A stretch of 48,398 nucleotides of DNA from CAZKWG01 sp964615375 (GTDB lineage: Bacteria; Myxococcota_A; UBA796; CAZKWG01): contig CAZTOW010000066.1 in the NCBI GenBank assembly GCA_964615375.1, positions 1 to 48,398 of the forward strand. Reading direction: 5' to 3'. Under the pieces are notes generated by a model. That model made no database searches and was not told where the DNA came from. It saw only the letters and a list, made by a program, of their open reading frames with translations. A program made the translations under genes and the position numbers. Shown one piece after another: positions 7,767 through 15,489 of the stretch. The first letter of the stretch is position 1. Every line of letters starts with the position of its first letter.

Positions 7767-9283
7767 CGGGAGCCTCCAGCGTCGAGGGCACGGGCGCGCA
7801 GCGCGCGCGTGGCGAACAGCTCACAGAACACCGGAAGATCGGCGGGCTTCAGGCCAACAGCCTCGCCTTTGATCACGTCGTCGATGCGCGCGAGGAACAC
7901 CTCACCCAGGGTCCGGCCACCGGGCGGGCGAGCCCCCCAACCGCTGGAAAGGACGCGCACACCTGCGCCTCGCCGCGCCTCACCGACCTTCGGAGCCGCG
8001 CCGGGCAGCAGGTTCTTCGCGAGCTCGTCGCGCAACCACCGTGGGCCGTCGTCGCCGCGCCCGACGGCACGCTGCGCCAGCTCGCGCACCAGACCCCACT
8101 GGGCCTTGTTCAGGCGCGTCCATGCCCGCTCGCCGGCCCAGGCGCCGGCCATGTTCCACAGGTTGTCGCGCCGCGCCGAGTCGGCTGCGCGGGACTCCAG
8201 CCAGGCACGTAGCGGATCGCCATCGAGCAAGGACCAGTCGGCACCCGGGATAGAGGGCTCCCAGGGCTTCAGGTCCAACCGCGACAGGGACAGCAGCCTC
8301 GGCTCCAGCAGCACCTCACCCAGGCCAGCGCCGGTGTGTTCGCCGACGCCTACGGCGCAGACCACACGCGCAGCGGCGAGGTCCACCGTCTCCTTCCCCT
8401 CGAAGACCAGCACGCTGCCAGCGGCGATCACCTGGCGCTCAAGGTCGTGGCGACGACGGTGCGCGTTGTACGGCGAGTATCGGCGAGTCTGGATGGCGCT
8501 GCGGTTCGGGTCCAAGCGCCAGCCGGACAGGCCGAAGGCCGCACCTGCGGGCTCGAAGGTGGGCTGGCCGGTCTCCGCGTCGTACAGGCACAGGTCGGTG
8601 ACGCAGAGCACCACCACGCGCCCCAGCTCGGCGGGCGCAGCCAGGACGGGCGGGTCGAGCGGCGGAATCTCACGGAGCTGGGCGCGGCCGAACTCGGCGG
8701 AGCGGCTGCGTCCCACCCGGATGACGCCATCCTGGGCCTGGAGCGCAGCCCAAGCTGCCGCGAGCAGGGCCGGATCTTCTGCGCGCAGACTGGCGCGGAA
8801 TCGTTGCCCGGCGCTCAGCGCCTCGTAGCCGTACAGCAGCCCCTCGTGGGCGCGACCGTCCGGGCCGATGGCGGTGCGCATGGTGGTGGCGGTGTCGACC
8901 TCCCAGTACCGTTCGTCTGCCACCCGCCCCCGGCGCAGGGCCTCGGTGGCCGTCTCGCTCTCTGTGCCGGTCGCCCGTCGCGCCTTGTTGTGCACGGAGC
9001 CATGTCCAGGACGAGCGCCCTTGGCGTGCATCAGGCTCCGCGGGGCTGGCAATCCGGGCTGCTCATCCGGGCCGATGGGCAGGCCATCGCCGAAGCGCAC
9101 GCCGCCATGGTGCAGAATCTTCAGCGCAGCGCCGGGGTCGGCCTTGTACAGAGCGCCCGCGGCCGCGCCGAGCAGGGCCGCGCCCGGGATGGTGTCCAGC
9201 GTGCCAGCGCCGCCAACGCTGCCGCTCTCGCGGGGCAGTACCACGTCGTCGAGCAGCATGATCTCCAAGTCGAGGCGGGTCAT
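7763..9283 (-). CDS. csx10: Csx10, Cas5-group RAMP of type III-D
   Basis: A 506-residue protein that matches Csx10, the Cas5-role subunit that caps the crRNA 5' handle in type III-D complexes. Diagnostic features are LDDVVLPRESG (11-21), GTLDTIPGAALLGAAA (27-42), RTAIGPDGRAHEGLLYGYEAL (136-156, here noted by position) and the Gly-rich VGRSRSAEFGRAQ (190-202). The C-terminal half is less conserved. Start and stop overlap the flanking genes by 4 nt (ATGA), so it is translated as part of a coupled series. The length is typical for Csx10. Csm4/Cmr3 are the alternatives, but the TLDTIPG and REG-like motifs favour Csx10. Confidence 0.85.
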   Translation of the reverse strand: MTRLDLEIMLLDDVVLPRESGSVGGAGTLDTIPGAALLGAAAGALYKADPGAALKILHHGGVRFGDGLPIGPDEQPGLPAPRSLMHAKGARPGHGSVHNKARRATGTESETATEALRRGRVADERYWEVDTATTMRTAIGPDGRAHEGLLYGYEALSAGQRFRASLRAEDPALLAAAWAALQAQDGVIRVGRSRSAEFGRAQLREIPPLDPPVLAAPAELGRVVVLCVTDLCLYDAETGQPTFEPAGAAFGLSGWRLDPNRSAIQTRRYSPYNAHRRRHDLERQVIAAGSVLVFEGKETVDLAAARVVCAVGVGEHTGAGLGEVLLEPRLLSLSRLDLKPWEPSIPGADWSLLDGDPLRAWLESRAADSARRDNLWNMAGAWAGERAWTRLNKAQWGLVRELAQRAVGRGDDGPRWLRDELAKNLLPGAAPKVGEARRGAGVRVLSSGWGARPPGGRTLGEVFLARIDDVIKGEAVGLKPADLPVFCELFATRALRARALDAGGSR

Positions 9284-9897
9284 GTGACCTCCAGGGCGGC
9301 CGTGGCACGGCCGAGCCCGCGGTTGCGGTGGCTGCCGACGGCGCGCAGGAACAGGGCGATGGCCTCACCGAGCGGTCCCCAGGGCACGTCATCGGGACCG
9401 CTCACGCCGGCGTGGAGCTCGACGGGCACGACCAGCTCTAGCGTTCGCAGGGTTGCGTCGGAGGCCACACCGCGCGGGTCGATGGCGGTGCTGGAGAAAG
9501 GCACGAACAGGCACGCGCGCTGGTCAGGGTGCGCGCCTGCCCAGGCCCGCCACGCCTCCTGAGCCGCGGGGGTGCGGCCGAGCCGAGCGTCATTGAAGCG
9601 CAGCAGCCCAGGCTCGGTAGCGTGCCTTGCGTCCTCGAGCGGGGCGACGCGGCGATCCGGGCTGACGGCAGGCAGCGCCGAGCCGAACAGGTCCAGCACA
9701 TTCGCGGGTGTGAGCAGCCCGACCTCGGCGCCTAGCCGAGCGGCCTCCCGGCAAAGGCCCTTGACGGCGCGGCCGGTCAGGTAGGGCAGCCCGGCGCTGT
9801 CGCGCAGCGCGCTGGCGTCGGACAGCGAACCCTCGCCGCGCCCGCTGCCCGGGTGCCAGTAGCCATGCAGGGTGAGGTGTAGCAGTCGAGCGGTCAT
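9280..9897 (-). CDS. Single-domain Cas7-type RAMP protein
   Basis: A 205-residue RAMP protein of the usual size for a stand-alone Cas7/Csm3-like subunit. It has HGYWHPGSGRGEGSLSDASAL near residues 11-31, GLPYLTGRAVKGLCREA (36-52) and a terminal Gly-rich VGSHRNRGLGRATAALEV. The Asp-containing loop before GLPYL is where Csm3-type subunits carry the RNA-cleaving Asp, so it may be an active backbone subunit. It follows cas10 with a 4-nt overlap and precedes csx10 with another. I cannot tell its order in the filament. Confidence 0.8.
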   Translation of the reverse strand: MTARLLHLTLHGYWHPGSGRGEGSLSDASALRDSAGLPYLTGRAVKGLCREAARLGAEVGLLTPANVLDLFGSALPAVSPDRRVAPLEDARHATEPGLLRFNDARLGRTPAAQEAWRAWAGAHPDQRACLFVPFSSTAIDPRGVASDATLRTLELVVPVELHAGVSGPDDVPWGPLGEAIALFLRAVGSHRNRGLGRATAALEVT

Positions 9898-11405
9898 GGG
9901 GTGCTCCAGAGGCGGGCGGCGACGTCCGGCTGAACGGCGCGCCAGGTCAGGGCGTCAGCGAGCGGAGTGCGGCAGCGACCGTCGTTGGTGAAGCCGGTGT
10001 CGGGATCACATCCGAGCGCGGTCAGTGCGCCGCGAAGCTCGGCCCACTGCTCGGCGCGCATGCGTCCAGCGCCGGAAGCCGCGACCTCGGCGACACGCGC
10101 CCAGCGCGCGCGGGCCCGCTCAGGCGAGGACTGGAGCAGCTTCAGCCAGTCGTGCAGCGCGCCCCGCGGCAGGTCACCAACCGCACGGGCCAGCCGGTCG
10201 AGCGCGACCAGCCCATTCAGGGTGTAGGGGCCGCCCGAGAGGCTGGCAGGCAGCCCCGGGTCACCGCCACGAACCGCGCCTTCCCCGCCAGGGACCAGCA
10301 GCTCGCGCTCCTCGAGCTCCGCCCAGTCCAGGTCGGACAGCGCCGTGGTCACCCGATGTATCGCCACGCCGCTGGCGCGCCCGAGCCCGTCCTTGCTCGC
10401 CTTACACAGCGACTCGGCCAGCGCATGTGCCTGATGGAAGGGCCAGCTCCGCTTCACGAAGACCACGCCCGCGCTGGCCGTCGCTCCGCCTTCGCCCATC
10501 CAGCGTCCGCAGCGCGCCGCAGTCTCGGTCTCGAAGGCGCGCAGGAACGCGACCGCGAAGGGCAGACCGTAGCGCGCATGCACGAGGAAGCACAGGTCGT
10601 CACCGCCCAGCACGATGGGGCGAGCAAGCAGAACGCGTCGTCCTCCCACGCGGTAGACCGGCCGACCATCGTCCTCGTCGGCGAACGTGGCTCGGATCAG
10701 CCCATCGACGGCCGCGCGGGCTGCCGCCAGCGTCGCCTCGCTGAGCACCTCCGAAAGCTCGCCTGTCGCCTTCAGATCGCCGGCCAGCGTGCGAAAACGC
10801 GCCCCCATGCCATTGCCATCGGCCTGAATCACAGCGACTCCGCCATCGCCGAACAGCGCAAGCTCCTCCAGGAAGGTCCAATCGGCCTTGCGCCCGTCCA
10901 GCAGCCGATCTCCGAGCCCATCGACCTCGCCCACGTTCACGCGGGCCGCGGTTGCACGATCCTCGTCACCGTCCTTGCCACGGCGCACGGCGGGCAGGCC
11001 GGTACGCCCTGCGCGCGCGACCAGCGGACCTGCCTCGGGCAGCTCCGGCATCCGGACCGGGCGCATCTCGACTCTCGCCCCCTGGCTCGCGGAGGCGAGC
11101 CCGTGGCTCAGCTCCAGGCCCGGCGCGTGCCGCGCCACCCACATGGGCCAGTGGGCTGCGAAGGCGCAGGCCGCCTCCAGGCTCGGCAGGCTGGCCACCA
11201 GCCGCCCGGCGGCCTTCACCAGGGCATCGCCACCGAGCTCCCTGGCCATCCTGGCGCCCGTCTCGGTCAGCCGCTCGATGATGGCGCTGCCGCCCTTCAT
11301 CTCGCGCAGGCGATCCGATGCCAGGATCCATCGTTGAATGCCGCGGATCTCGGCTCGGTACAGCCAGTTCCCGGCGGGCTGGTCAGTGCTGGGTGTCAGG
11401 TCCAT
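9894..11405 (-). CDS. cas10: Cas10, HD-less, with intact GGDD cyclase motif
   Basis: A 503-residue large subunit of a type III effector. From the N-terminus: a Cmr2-like segment RGIQRWILASDRLREMKGGS (about 21-40), the palm motif ADGNGMG (195-201) and LGGDD (266-270), the two acidic elements that form the cyclic-oligoadenylate synthetase site in known Cas10 proteins. The usual N-terminal HD nuclease domain is absent, which explains the short length against roughly 750-1000 residues. It is therefore expected to lack ssDNase activity but could still make cOA messengers. I chose the ATG at 11405 because CGGAG lies 5-6 nt upstream; the ATG at 11435 has no such site. It is the first gene of the overlapping operon. 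Confidence 0.9.
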   Translation of the reverse strand: MDLTPSTDQPAGNWLYRAEIRGIQRWILASDRLREMKGGSAIIERLTETGARMARELGGDALVKAAGRLVASLPSLEAACAFAAHWPMWVARHAPGLELSHGLASASQGARVEMRPVRMPELPEAGPLVARAGRTGLPAVRRGKDGDEDRATAARVNVGEVDGLGDRLLDGRKADWTFLEELALFGDGGVAVIQADGNGMGARFRTLAGDLKATGELSEVLSEATLAAARAAVDGLIRATFADEDDGRPVYRVGGRRVLLARPIVLGGDDLCFLVHARYGLPFAVAFLRAFETETAARCGRWMGEGGATASAGVVFVKRSWPFHQAHALAESLCKASKDGLGRASGVAIHRVTTALSDLDWAELEERELLVPGGEGAVRGGDPGLPASLSGGPYTLNGLVALDRLARAVGDLPRGALHDWLKLLQSSPERARARWARVAEVAASGAGRMRAEQWAELRGALTALGCDPDTGFTNDGRCRTPLADALTWRAVQPDVAARLWSTP

Positions 11406-11477
11406 CGTCACTCCGTAAGGGCTCACTCCCCTCATGGCATGGGCAGCCCGGCTGTGATCATGCGCGCGAAATAATTC

Positions 11478-11829
11478 TTAGTGTGTTTCGGTGGGGCGTG
11501 TCACTGGAGACCATCTGATGCCGATTACCCGGCGGCACGGGATGTGTAAAGCAACCTCCCGCCCCTTCAGCTCACCCCCCCGCCGCCACCTCGGGGCCAG
11601 CTCCCGCTGCAGGATCTCCAGCACCGGCTCCCCCGGGGCCCCACACAACGCCTCCAACCGATCCCTCACAGCACGCAACGGACAGCTGCGGGCGCGCCAG
11701 CAGGTCCGGGTAGGCCTCCAACAGCGCGTCGTCGACATCTTTGGCGCTGGCTCGCAGGTAGGAGGTGCGCCGCGCCACCGCGAGCGGAGCGCGCATGGAG
11801 ACGAAGAGGGCGGTCAAGGTTTCACACAT
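11478..11829 (-). pseudogene. Small frameshifted ORF upstream of cas10
   Basis: An ATG at 11829 with AGGAG 7 nt upstream opens a well-biased frame (MCETLTALFVSMRAPLAV… to …AYPDLLARPQLS). Near 11680 that frame degenerates while the next frame (+1) continues with AVRDRLEALCGAPGEP… and runs to TAA at 11478. The total length of 352 nt is one base too long for a single frame, consistent with a one-base insertion, a sequencing indel or a programmed +1 shift. The joined product would be about 116 residues. I do not recognise it. Its position just before cas10, and the lack of an obvious Cas11/Csm2 gene in the operon, make a small Cas subunit possible but unsupported by sequence. Confidence 0.4.
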
Positions 11830-11833
11830 GTTG

Positions 11834-11852
11834 GGCTCCTGCATGAGGAGCC
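11834..11852. repeat. 7-bp hairpin at the start of the small ORF
   Basis: GGCTCCT (11834-11840) and AGGAGCC (11846-11852) pair around the loop GCATG. On the minus strand the first arm written 5'-3' would sequester the AGGAG ribosome-binding site of the small ORF that starts at 11829, so it could modulate its translation. No T-run follows, so it is not a typical terminator. Confidence 0.4.
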
Positions 11853-12039
11853 GAAGCTATGTGAGTGTTCAATAAGTTACGAAATCGACCTTACTTCATA
11901 CATTCCTTACGATCTTCGCTACCCTCTACCTCACGCTCGACCATGGCCCCACACGCGCTTCTGCGCTCCGCTCTGCCGAAAAAAAGCGTCACCCCATCAC
12001 ACCCCACCCCCCCGCGCCATGTCAGGATGGAGGTCAGCG
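11853..12039. promoter_or_regulatory. AT-rich divergent region between the cas operon side and cas6
   Basis: The stretch 11860-11920 is markedly AT-richer than its surroundings and lies between divergent genes, so it should hold the promoters for cas6 (plus) and for the small ORF/cas10 side (minus). CCTTAC is directly repeated at 11889-11894 and 11905-11910. I could not fix a convincing -35/-10 pair on either strand. No CRISPR repeat-spacer structure is present here. Confidence 0.35.
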
Positions 12040-12981
12040 ATGCACCGCGTCCGACTCAGCCTCGTCCCGCCTGTCCGCGTCCCCGAGTGGGCGCAGCAGC
12101 TCCTGCTGACCACGCTCGAGCTCGAGCTGCTGCCCGACGCCCCGCTCACGCTCCCCGCGGACCCGGACGAGCGCCTGCGCGGGCTGCTGGGGAACGCGAC
12201 CTTCGACGTGGTCTGCGCGCGCGCGCACCGATCGTGCGAAGGGTGCGATGTTCTCACGCATTGCGAGATTCCGGGCTGGTATGACCCGGGACGACCCCAC
12301 GCCCACGCGCCGCGCCCGGTGCTTCCACGCTCGATCTCGCCGGGGGGCGCGCGGATCGGGCCGGAGGAGCCCTGGCGCGCGGAGCTGCTGGTGCTGGGCG
12401 CGGTCCCGCGGCCGACGCTGCTGGTGGAGGCCATCCAACGCATGGCCCGGAACGGGCTGGGCCAGGCGCGGGTGCCGTGCCGGGTGAGCCGCCTGCTGGC
12501 GCGGGGCGCGGGCGAGGCGGTGACGGTGCTGGAGGAGGATCGCCAGGTGGGCGGCTGGCCCCCGCCGGGCTCGCTGGCCAGCGCGCTCGAGCTGCCCTAT
12601 CGGCCGGACGGCGTGGAGATCCGCGTGAGGTCTCCGCTGTCCTGGACGGGGGCGCGACCGGATCGGTGGCCGGAGGCGGGCGATCTGCTCTGGGCCGCGC
12701 TGGGCCGCGTGCGCCAGCTCCTCCGCGCCCAGGGCCTGCCCCAGCCCGAGCCGTGGCCCGATCCCCGCGCGCTCCGCGTCCCCTGGCAGGAGGCCCGCTG
12801 GGTGAAGGAGGATCGCCGCTCGAGCCGGGTCGGCCTCCACGATCTCTCGGGCTGGGTGGGGAGCCTGGCCCTCGGCCAGGAGGTGGAGCCCTGGAAAGAC
12901 CTGCTCTCGGCGGGAGCGCTGCTGGGCGTCGGCCGATCGGTGAGCGCCGGGCGGGGGCGCCTCGAGCTGCGCTGGCGCTGA
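12040..12981 (+). CDS. cas6: Cas6-type pre-crRNA endoribonuclease
   Basis: A 313-residue RAMP endonuclease that would cut CRISPR transcripts within the repeats to give crRNAs for the divergent type III complex. The C-terminus GWVGSLALG…WKDLLSAGALLGVGRSVSAGRGRLEL is the Cas6 pattern of a conserved Gly-rich strand-turn plus the final Gly-rich loop. A Cys cluster (SCEGCDVLTHC, about residues 67-77) resembles the small zinc-like insert seen in some Cas6 proteins. I chose ATG 12040 with AGGATGGAGG just upstream; ATG 12019 is an alternative adding 7 residues. It lies alone on the plus strand, about 0.6 kb from cas10, and ends 3 bp before the convergent rfbB. Confidence 0.8.
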   Translation: MHRVRLSLVPPVRVPEWAQQLLLTTLELELLPDAPLTLPADPDERLRGLLGNATFDVVCARAHRSCEGCDVLTHCEIPGWYDPGRPHAHAPRPVLPRSISPGGARIGPEEPWRAELLVLGAVPRPTLLVEAIQRMARNGLGQARVPCRVSRLLARGAGEAVTVLEEDRQVGGWPPPGSLASALELPYRPDGVEIRVRSPLSWTGARPDRWPEAGDLLWAALGRVRQLLRAQGLPQPEPWPDPRALRVPWQEARWVKEDRRSSRVGLHDLSGWVGSLALGQEVEPWKDLLSAGALLGVGRSVSAGRGRLELRWR

Positions 12982-12984
12982 CCC

Positions 12985-14043
12985 TCACCGCCCCGCGTAG
13001 TTCTTCTCCAGCCAGCCGCGGAACGCCTCCCCCGCGACGCCTTCCACCCACGCTGGATTCTGCAGATACCACGCCACCGTCCGCTCCAGACCCTCGTGCA
13101 GGCCCACCCTCGGCGCCCAGCCGAGATCCCGCCAGAGGGCGCCCGCGTCGATGGCGTAGCGTCGATCGTGACCGGGGCGGTCGCCGACGTGTCGCACGAG
13201 GCGGGCGTGGGGAGCGCCCTCGGGCCGGGCCTCGTCGAGGATGACGCAGACACGCCGGACGAGCTCCAGGTTGGGGACGGCGCGCTGGGACGAGACGTTG
13301 TAGACACAGCCGGGGACGCCGCGCTCCAACACGGCCAGGATGGCCTCGCACAGATCGTCCACGTAGAGCCACTCCCGGAGCTGCATGCCGTCGCCGTAGA
13401 TGGGGATCTCCTCCCCGGCGCTGGCGCGCAGGACGCTGAGCGGGATGAGCTTCTCGGGGTGCTGGCGGGGGCCGTAGATGTTGCAGGATCGGGTGAGGCT
13501 GACGGGCAGGCCGTAGGTGTGGGCCCAGGCGTGGACGAGGTGATCGCTGCCGGCCTTGGTGGCGGAGTAGGGCGAGCTGGGCAGGAAGGTCGCGCGCTCG
13601 TCGGAGGGCGCCTCGTGGGGCCCGCGTGAACCATAGACCTCATCAGTCGAGACGTGGTGCAGGCGCACGTCCCGGCGTCCGGCCCAGCACCGCCGGGCGG
13701 CCTCCAGCAGGGTGAAGGTGCCCACCAGGTTGCTGTGGACGAAGGCGCCGGGATCGTGGATGGAGCGATCGACGTGGGTCTCGGCGGCGAAGTGGACGAC
13801 GCGGTCGGGGGCGTGCGCCTCGAAGAGGTGGTCCAGGAGCGCGGCGTCGGCCAGATCGCCCTCCACGACGACGCAGCGCCCGTCGGCGGGGAGACCGTCG
13901 AGGTTGGCCCGCGTCCCGGCGTGACGCATCCAGTCCAGCACGATGACGCGCTCGCCTGCGGAGCGCGCCAGGAGGGTCCGCACGAAGGCGCTCCCCAGGA
14001 AGCCGGCCCCGCCGGTGACGAGGGTGGTGTGGGCGCGGCTCAT
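12985..14043 (-). CDS. rfbB: dTDP-glucose 4,6-dehydratase
   Basis: A 352-residue extended SDR enzyme that converts dTDP-glucose to dTDP-4-keto-6-deoxyglucose in dTDP-sugar (rhamnose-type) synthesis. It shows the NAD-binding VTGGAGFLGSAF at the N-terminus, AETHVDRSI, the catalytic STDEVYG and YSATKAGSDH (Tyr-x3-Lys), and CNIYGPRQHPEKLIP. It is the last gene of an rfbA-rfbC-rfbB run with 4-nt overlaps. Length is normal. The final pathway gene rfbD is not in the window, so the end sugar cannot be named. Confidence 0.95.
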   Translation of the reverse strand: MSRAHTTLVTGGAGFLGSAFVRTLLARSAGERVIVLDWMRHAGTRANLDGLPADGRCVVVEGDLADAALLDHLFEAHAPDRVVHFAAETHVDRSIHDPGAFVHSNLVGTFTLLEAARRCWAGRRDVRLHHVSTDEVYGSRGPHEAPSDERATFLPSSPYSATKAGSDHLVHAWAHTYGLPVSLTRSCNIYGPRQHPEKLIPLSVLRASAGEEIPIYGDGMQLREWLYVDDLCEAILAVLERGVPGCVYNVSSQRAVPNLELVRRVCVILDEARPEGAPHARLVRHVGDRPGHDRRYAIDAGALWRDLGWAPRVGLHEGLERTVAWYLQNPAWVEGVAGEAFRGWLEKNYAGR

Positions 14044-14582
14044 GTGGCGAGCGCTCCCAGGGTGCCACCGGCGGCGTCCCGCGCCGAGAGCAGGGGCTCG
14101 CCCGCGAAGGGCCAGCGCACGCCCACCTCGGGATCGTCCCAGCGCAGCACGCGCTCACCCGGCGGGTGCCAGGGGGCGGTGACCTTGTAGTGAACGACGG
14201 CCTCCTCGCTCTCGACCCAGTAGCCGTGGGCGAAGCCCTCCGGGATCCAGAGCGCCGGGTGGGTGAGATCGTCCAGCCAGCAGCCGGCCCAGCGCCCGAA
14301 GCTGGGCGAGCCGGGCCGCACATCGACCACGACGTCGTAGATCCGACCGCGCAGCGCCCGCACGAGCTTGGCCTGGGGGACCTCACGCTGGACATGGAGG
14401 CCGCGCAGCACGCCCCGGCGCGAGATGGCCACGTTGTCCTGCACGAATTCGGCGTCGATGCCCACCTCGGCGAGCGCGCGTGCGCTCCAGGCGACCAGGA
14501 AGAGGCCGCGGTCGTCGGGGAAGAGCTCGGGCTCCAGGATCAGGGGGCCAGAGAGCTCGAGCGGCAGCGCGCGCAGGCTCAT
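14040..14582 (-). CDS. rfbC: dTDP-4-dehydrorhamnose 3,5-epimerase family protein
   Basis: A 180-residue cupin epimerase acting on dTDP-4-keto-6-deoxyglucose. Family motifs are DDRGLFL, FVQDNVAISRRGVLRGLHVQ (catalytic His in RGLH), QAKLVRALRGRIYDVVVDVR, and IPEGFAHGYWVES. The ATG at 14582 shares ATGA with the rfbA stop and is preferred over a longer in-frame opening to 14870 that lies inside rfbA. Its stop overlaps the rfbB start. Length is typical of RfbC. Confidence 0.93.
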   Translation of the reverse strand: MSLRALPLELSGPLILEPELFPDDRGLFLVAWSARALAEVGIDAEFVQDNVAISRRGVLRGLHVQREVPQAKLVRALRGRIYDVVVDVRPGSPSFGRWAGCWLDDLTHPALWIPEGFAHGYWVESEEAVVHYKVTAPWHPPGERVLRWDDPEVGVRWPFAGEPLLSARDAAGGTLGALAT

Positions 14583-15346
14583 CCGGGCTCCAGCCCGGCC
14601 ACGAGGCGCCCGGCGCGAGCCAGGGACTCGTGAGTGCCGGCGTCGGTCCACCAGCCCGACATGAGCGCATAAGCCAGCTCGCCCCGCCGCAGGTAGACGT
14701 TGTTCACGTCGGAGATCTCCAGCTCGCCGCGGGCCGAGGGCACGAGCGTGTCGATGATGTCGAAGACCTCGGGACCATAGAGGTAGACGCCGGTGACGGC
14801 GTAGGTCGAGGGCGGGACGGAGGGCTTCTCGACGATCTCGACGATCCGCCCATCCTCGAGGCGCGGGCATCCGAAGCGCCCCGGATCGGGGACCTCCTTC
14901 AGCAGCACCATGGACTGCCGCCCGCTCTGCGCCCAGGCGCGCACCCAGGGGGCGATGGGGTCCTGGAACACGTTGTCCCCCAGCACGACCACCATGGGCC
15001 CGGTGGCGAAGCCGCGCGCCAACCGGAGCGCGTCGGCGATGCCTCGGGCCTCCTCCTGCACCCGGTAGGTCAGCGCGCAGCCGAGCTCGCGGCCCGAGCG
15101 GAGCTGGTTGACCAGATCGCCCATGTGCTCCACGCCGGTCACGACCAGGATCTCGGTGATCCCGGCCTCCACCAGCCGCTCCACCGCGTAGTAGATCATG
15201 GGCTTGCGCCCGACGGGGAGCAGGTGCTTGTTCACCGTGCGCGTGAGCGGGAGCAGGCGCGTGCCCGAGCCTCCAGCCAGGAGCACGCCCCGGATCCCGG
15301 GCAGCGGGACGGGCGCGGAGGGCGAGGCTGGCGCGGACGAGGACAC
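14579..15346 (-). CDS. rfbA: Glucose-1-phosphate thymidylyltransferase (nucleotidyltransferase)
   Basis: The nucleotidyltransferase that charges glucose-1-phosphate with dTTP at the head of the dTDP-sugar pathway. It shows the signature GVLLAGGSGTRLLPLT, LLPVGRKPMIYYAVE, VVLGDNVFQDP, a product-binding VEKPSVPPSTYAVTGVYLY segment and SDVNNVYL. I suggest the GTG at 15346 (255 residues); the frame stays open to 15487, but that part is low-complexity and would run into the divergent citrate synthase start. The ribosome site is weak, so the exact start is uncertain. At about 250 residues it belongs to the shorter form of the family. It heads rfbA-C-B. Confidence 0.9.
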   Translation of the reverse strand: MSSSAPASPSAPVPLPGIRGVLLAGGSGTRLLPLTRTVNKHLLPVGRKPMIYYAVERLVEAGITEILVVTGVEHMGDLVNQLRSGRELGCALTYRVQEEARGIADALRLARGFATGPMVVVLGDNVFQDPIAPWVRAWAQSGRQSMVLLKEVPDPGRFGCPRLEDGRIVEIVEKPSVPPSTYAVTGVYLYGPEVFDIIDTLVPSARGELEISDVNNVYLRRGELAYALMSGWWTDAGTHESLARAGRLVAGLEPG

Positions 15347-15489
15347 CCCCAGGAGTCTACGGCAGCCCGGGGCCCCCGTCCACGCGCCGCTATCGCGAAG
15401 CACTACAAAACCCGGGCCGCCCCCGTGGCCTCCCCGGCGCCGCTGGGATAAGCCCCCGGCTTCTCTCATCGGCTCTGCGGGGGTCACCC

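Noticed and set aside
11406..12039. Search for a CRISPR array between cas10 and cas6
   Set aside because: No regularly spaced repeat of 24-40 bp is present; only a small hairpin and short CCTTAC repeats are seen.
12019..12039. Earlier ATG for cas6
   Set aside because: The AGGATGGAGG ribosome site lies between this ATG and the one at 12040, favouring the latter.
14582..14870. Longer N-terminus for the rfbC product
   Set aside because: The extra codons lie within rfbA on the same strand in another frame, and the RfbC family start matches MSLRALPLELSG at 14582.
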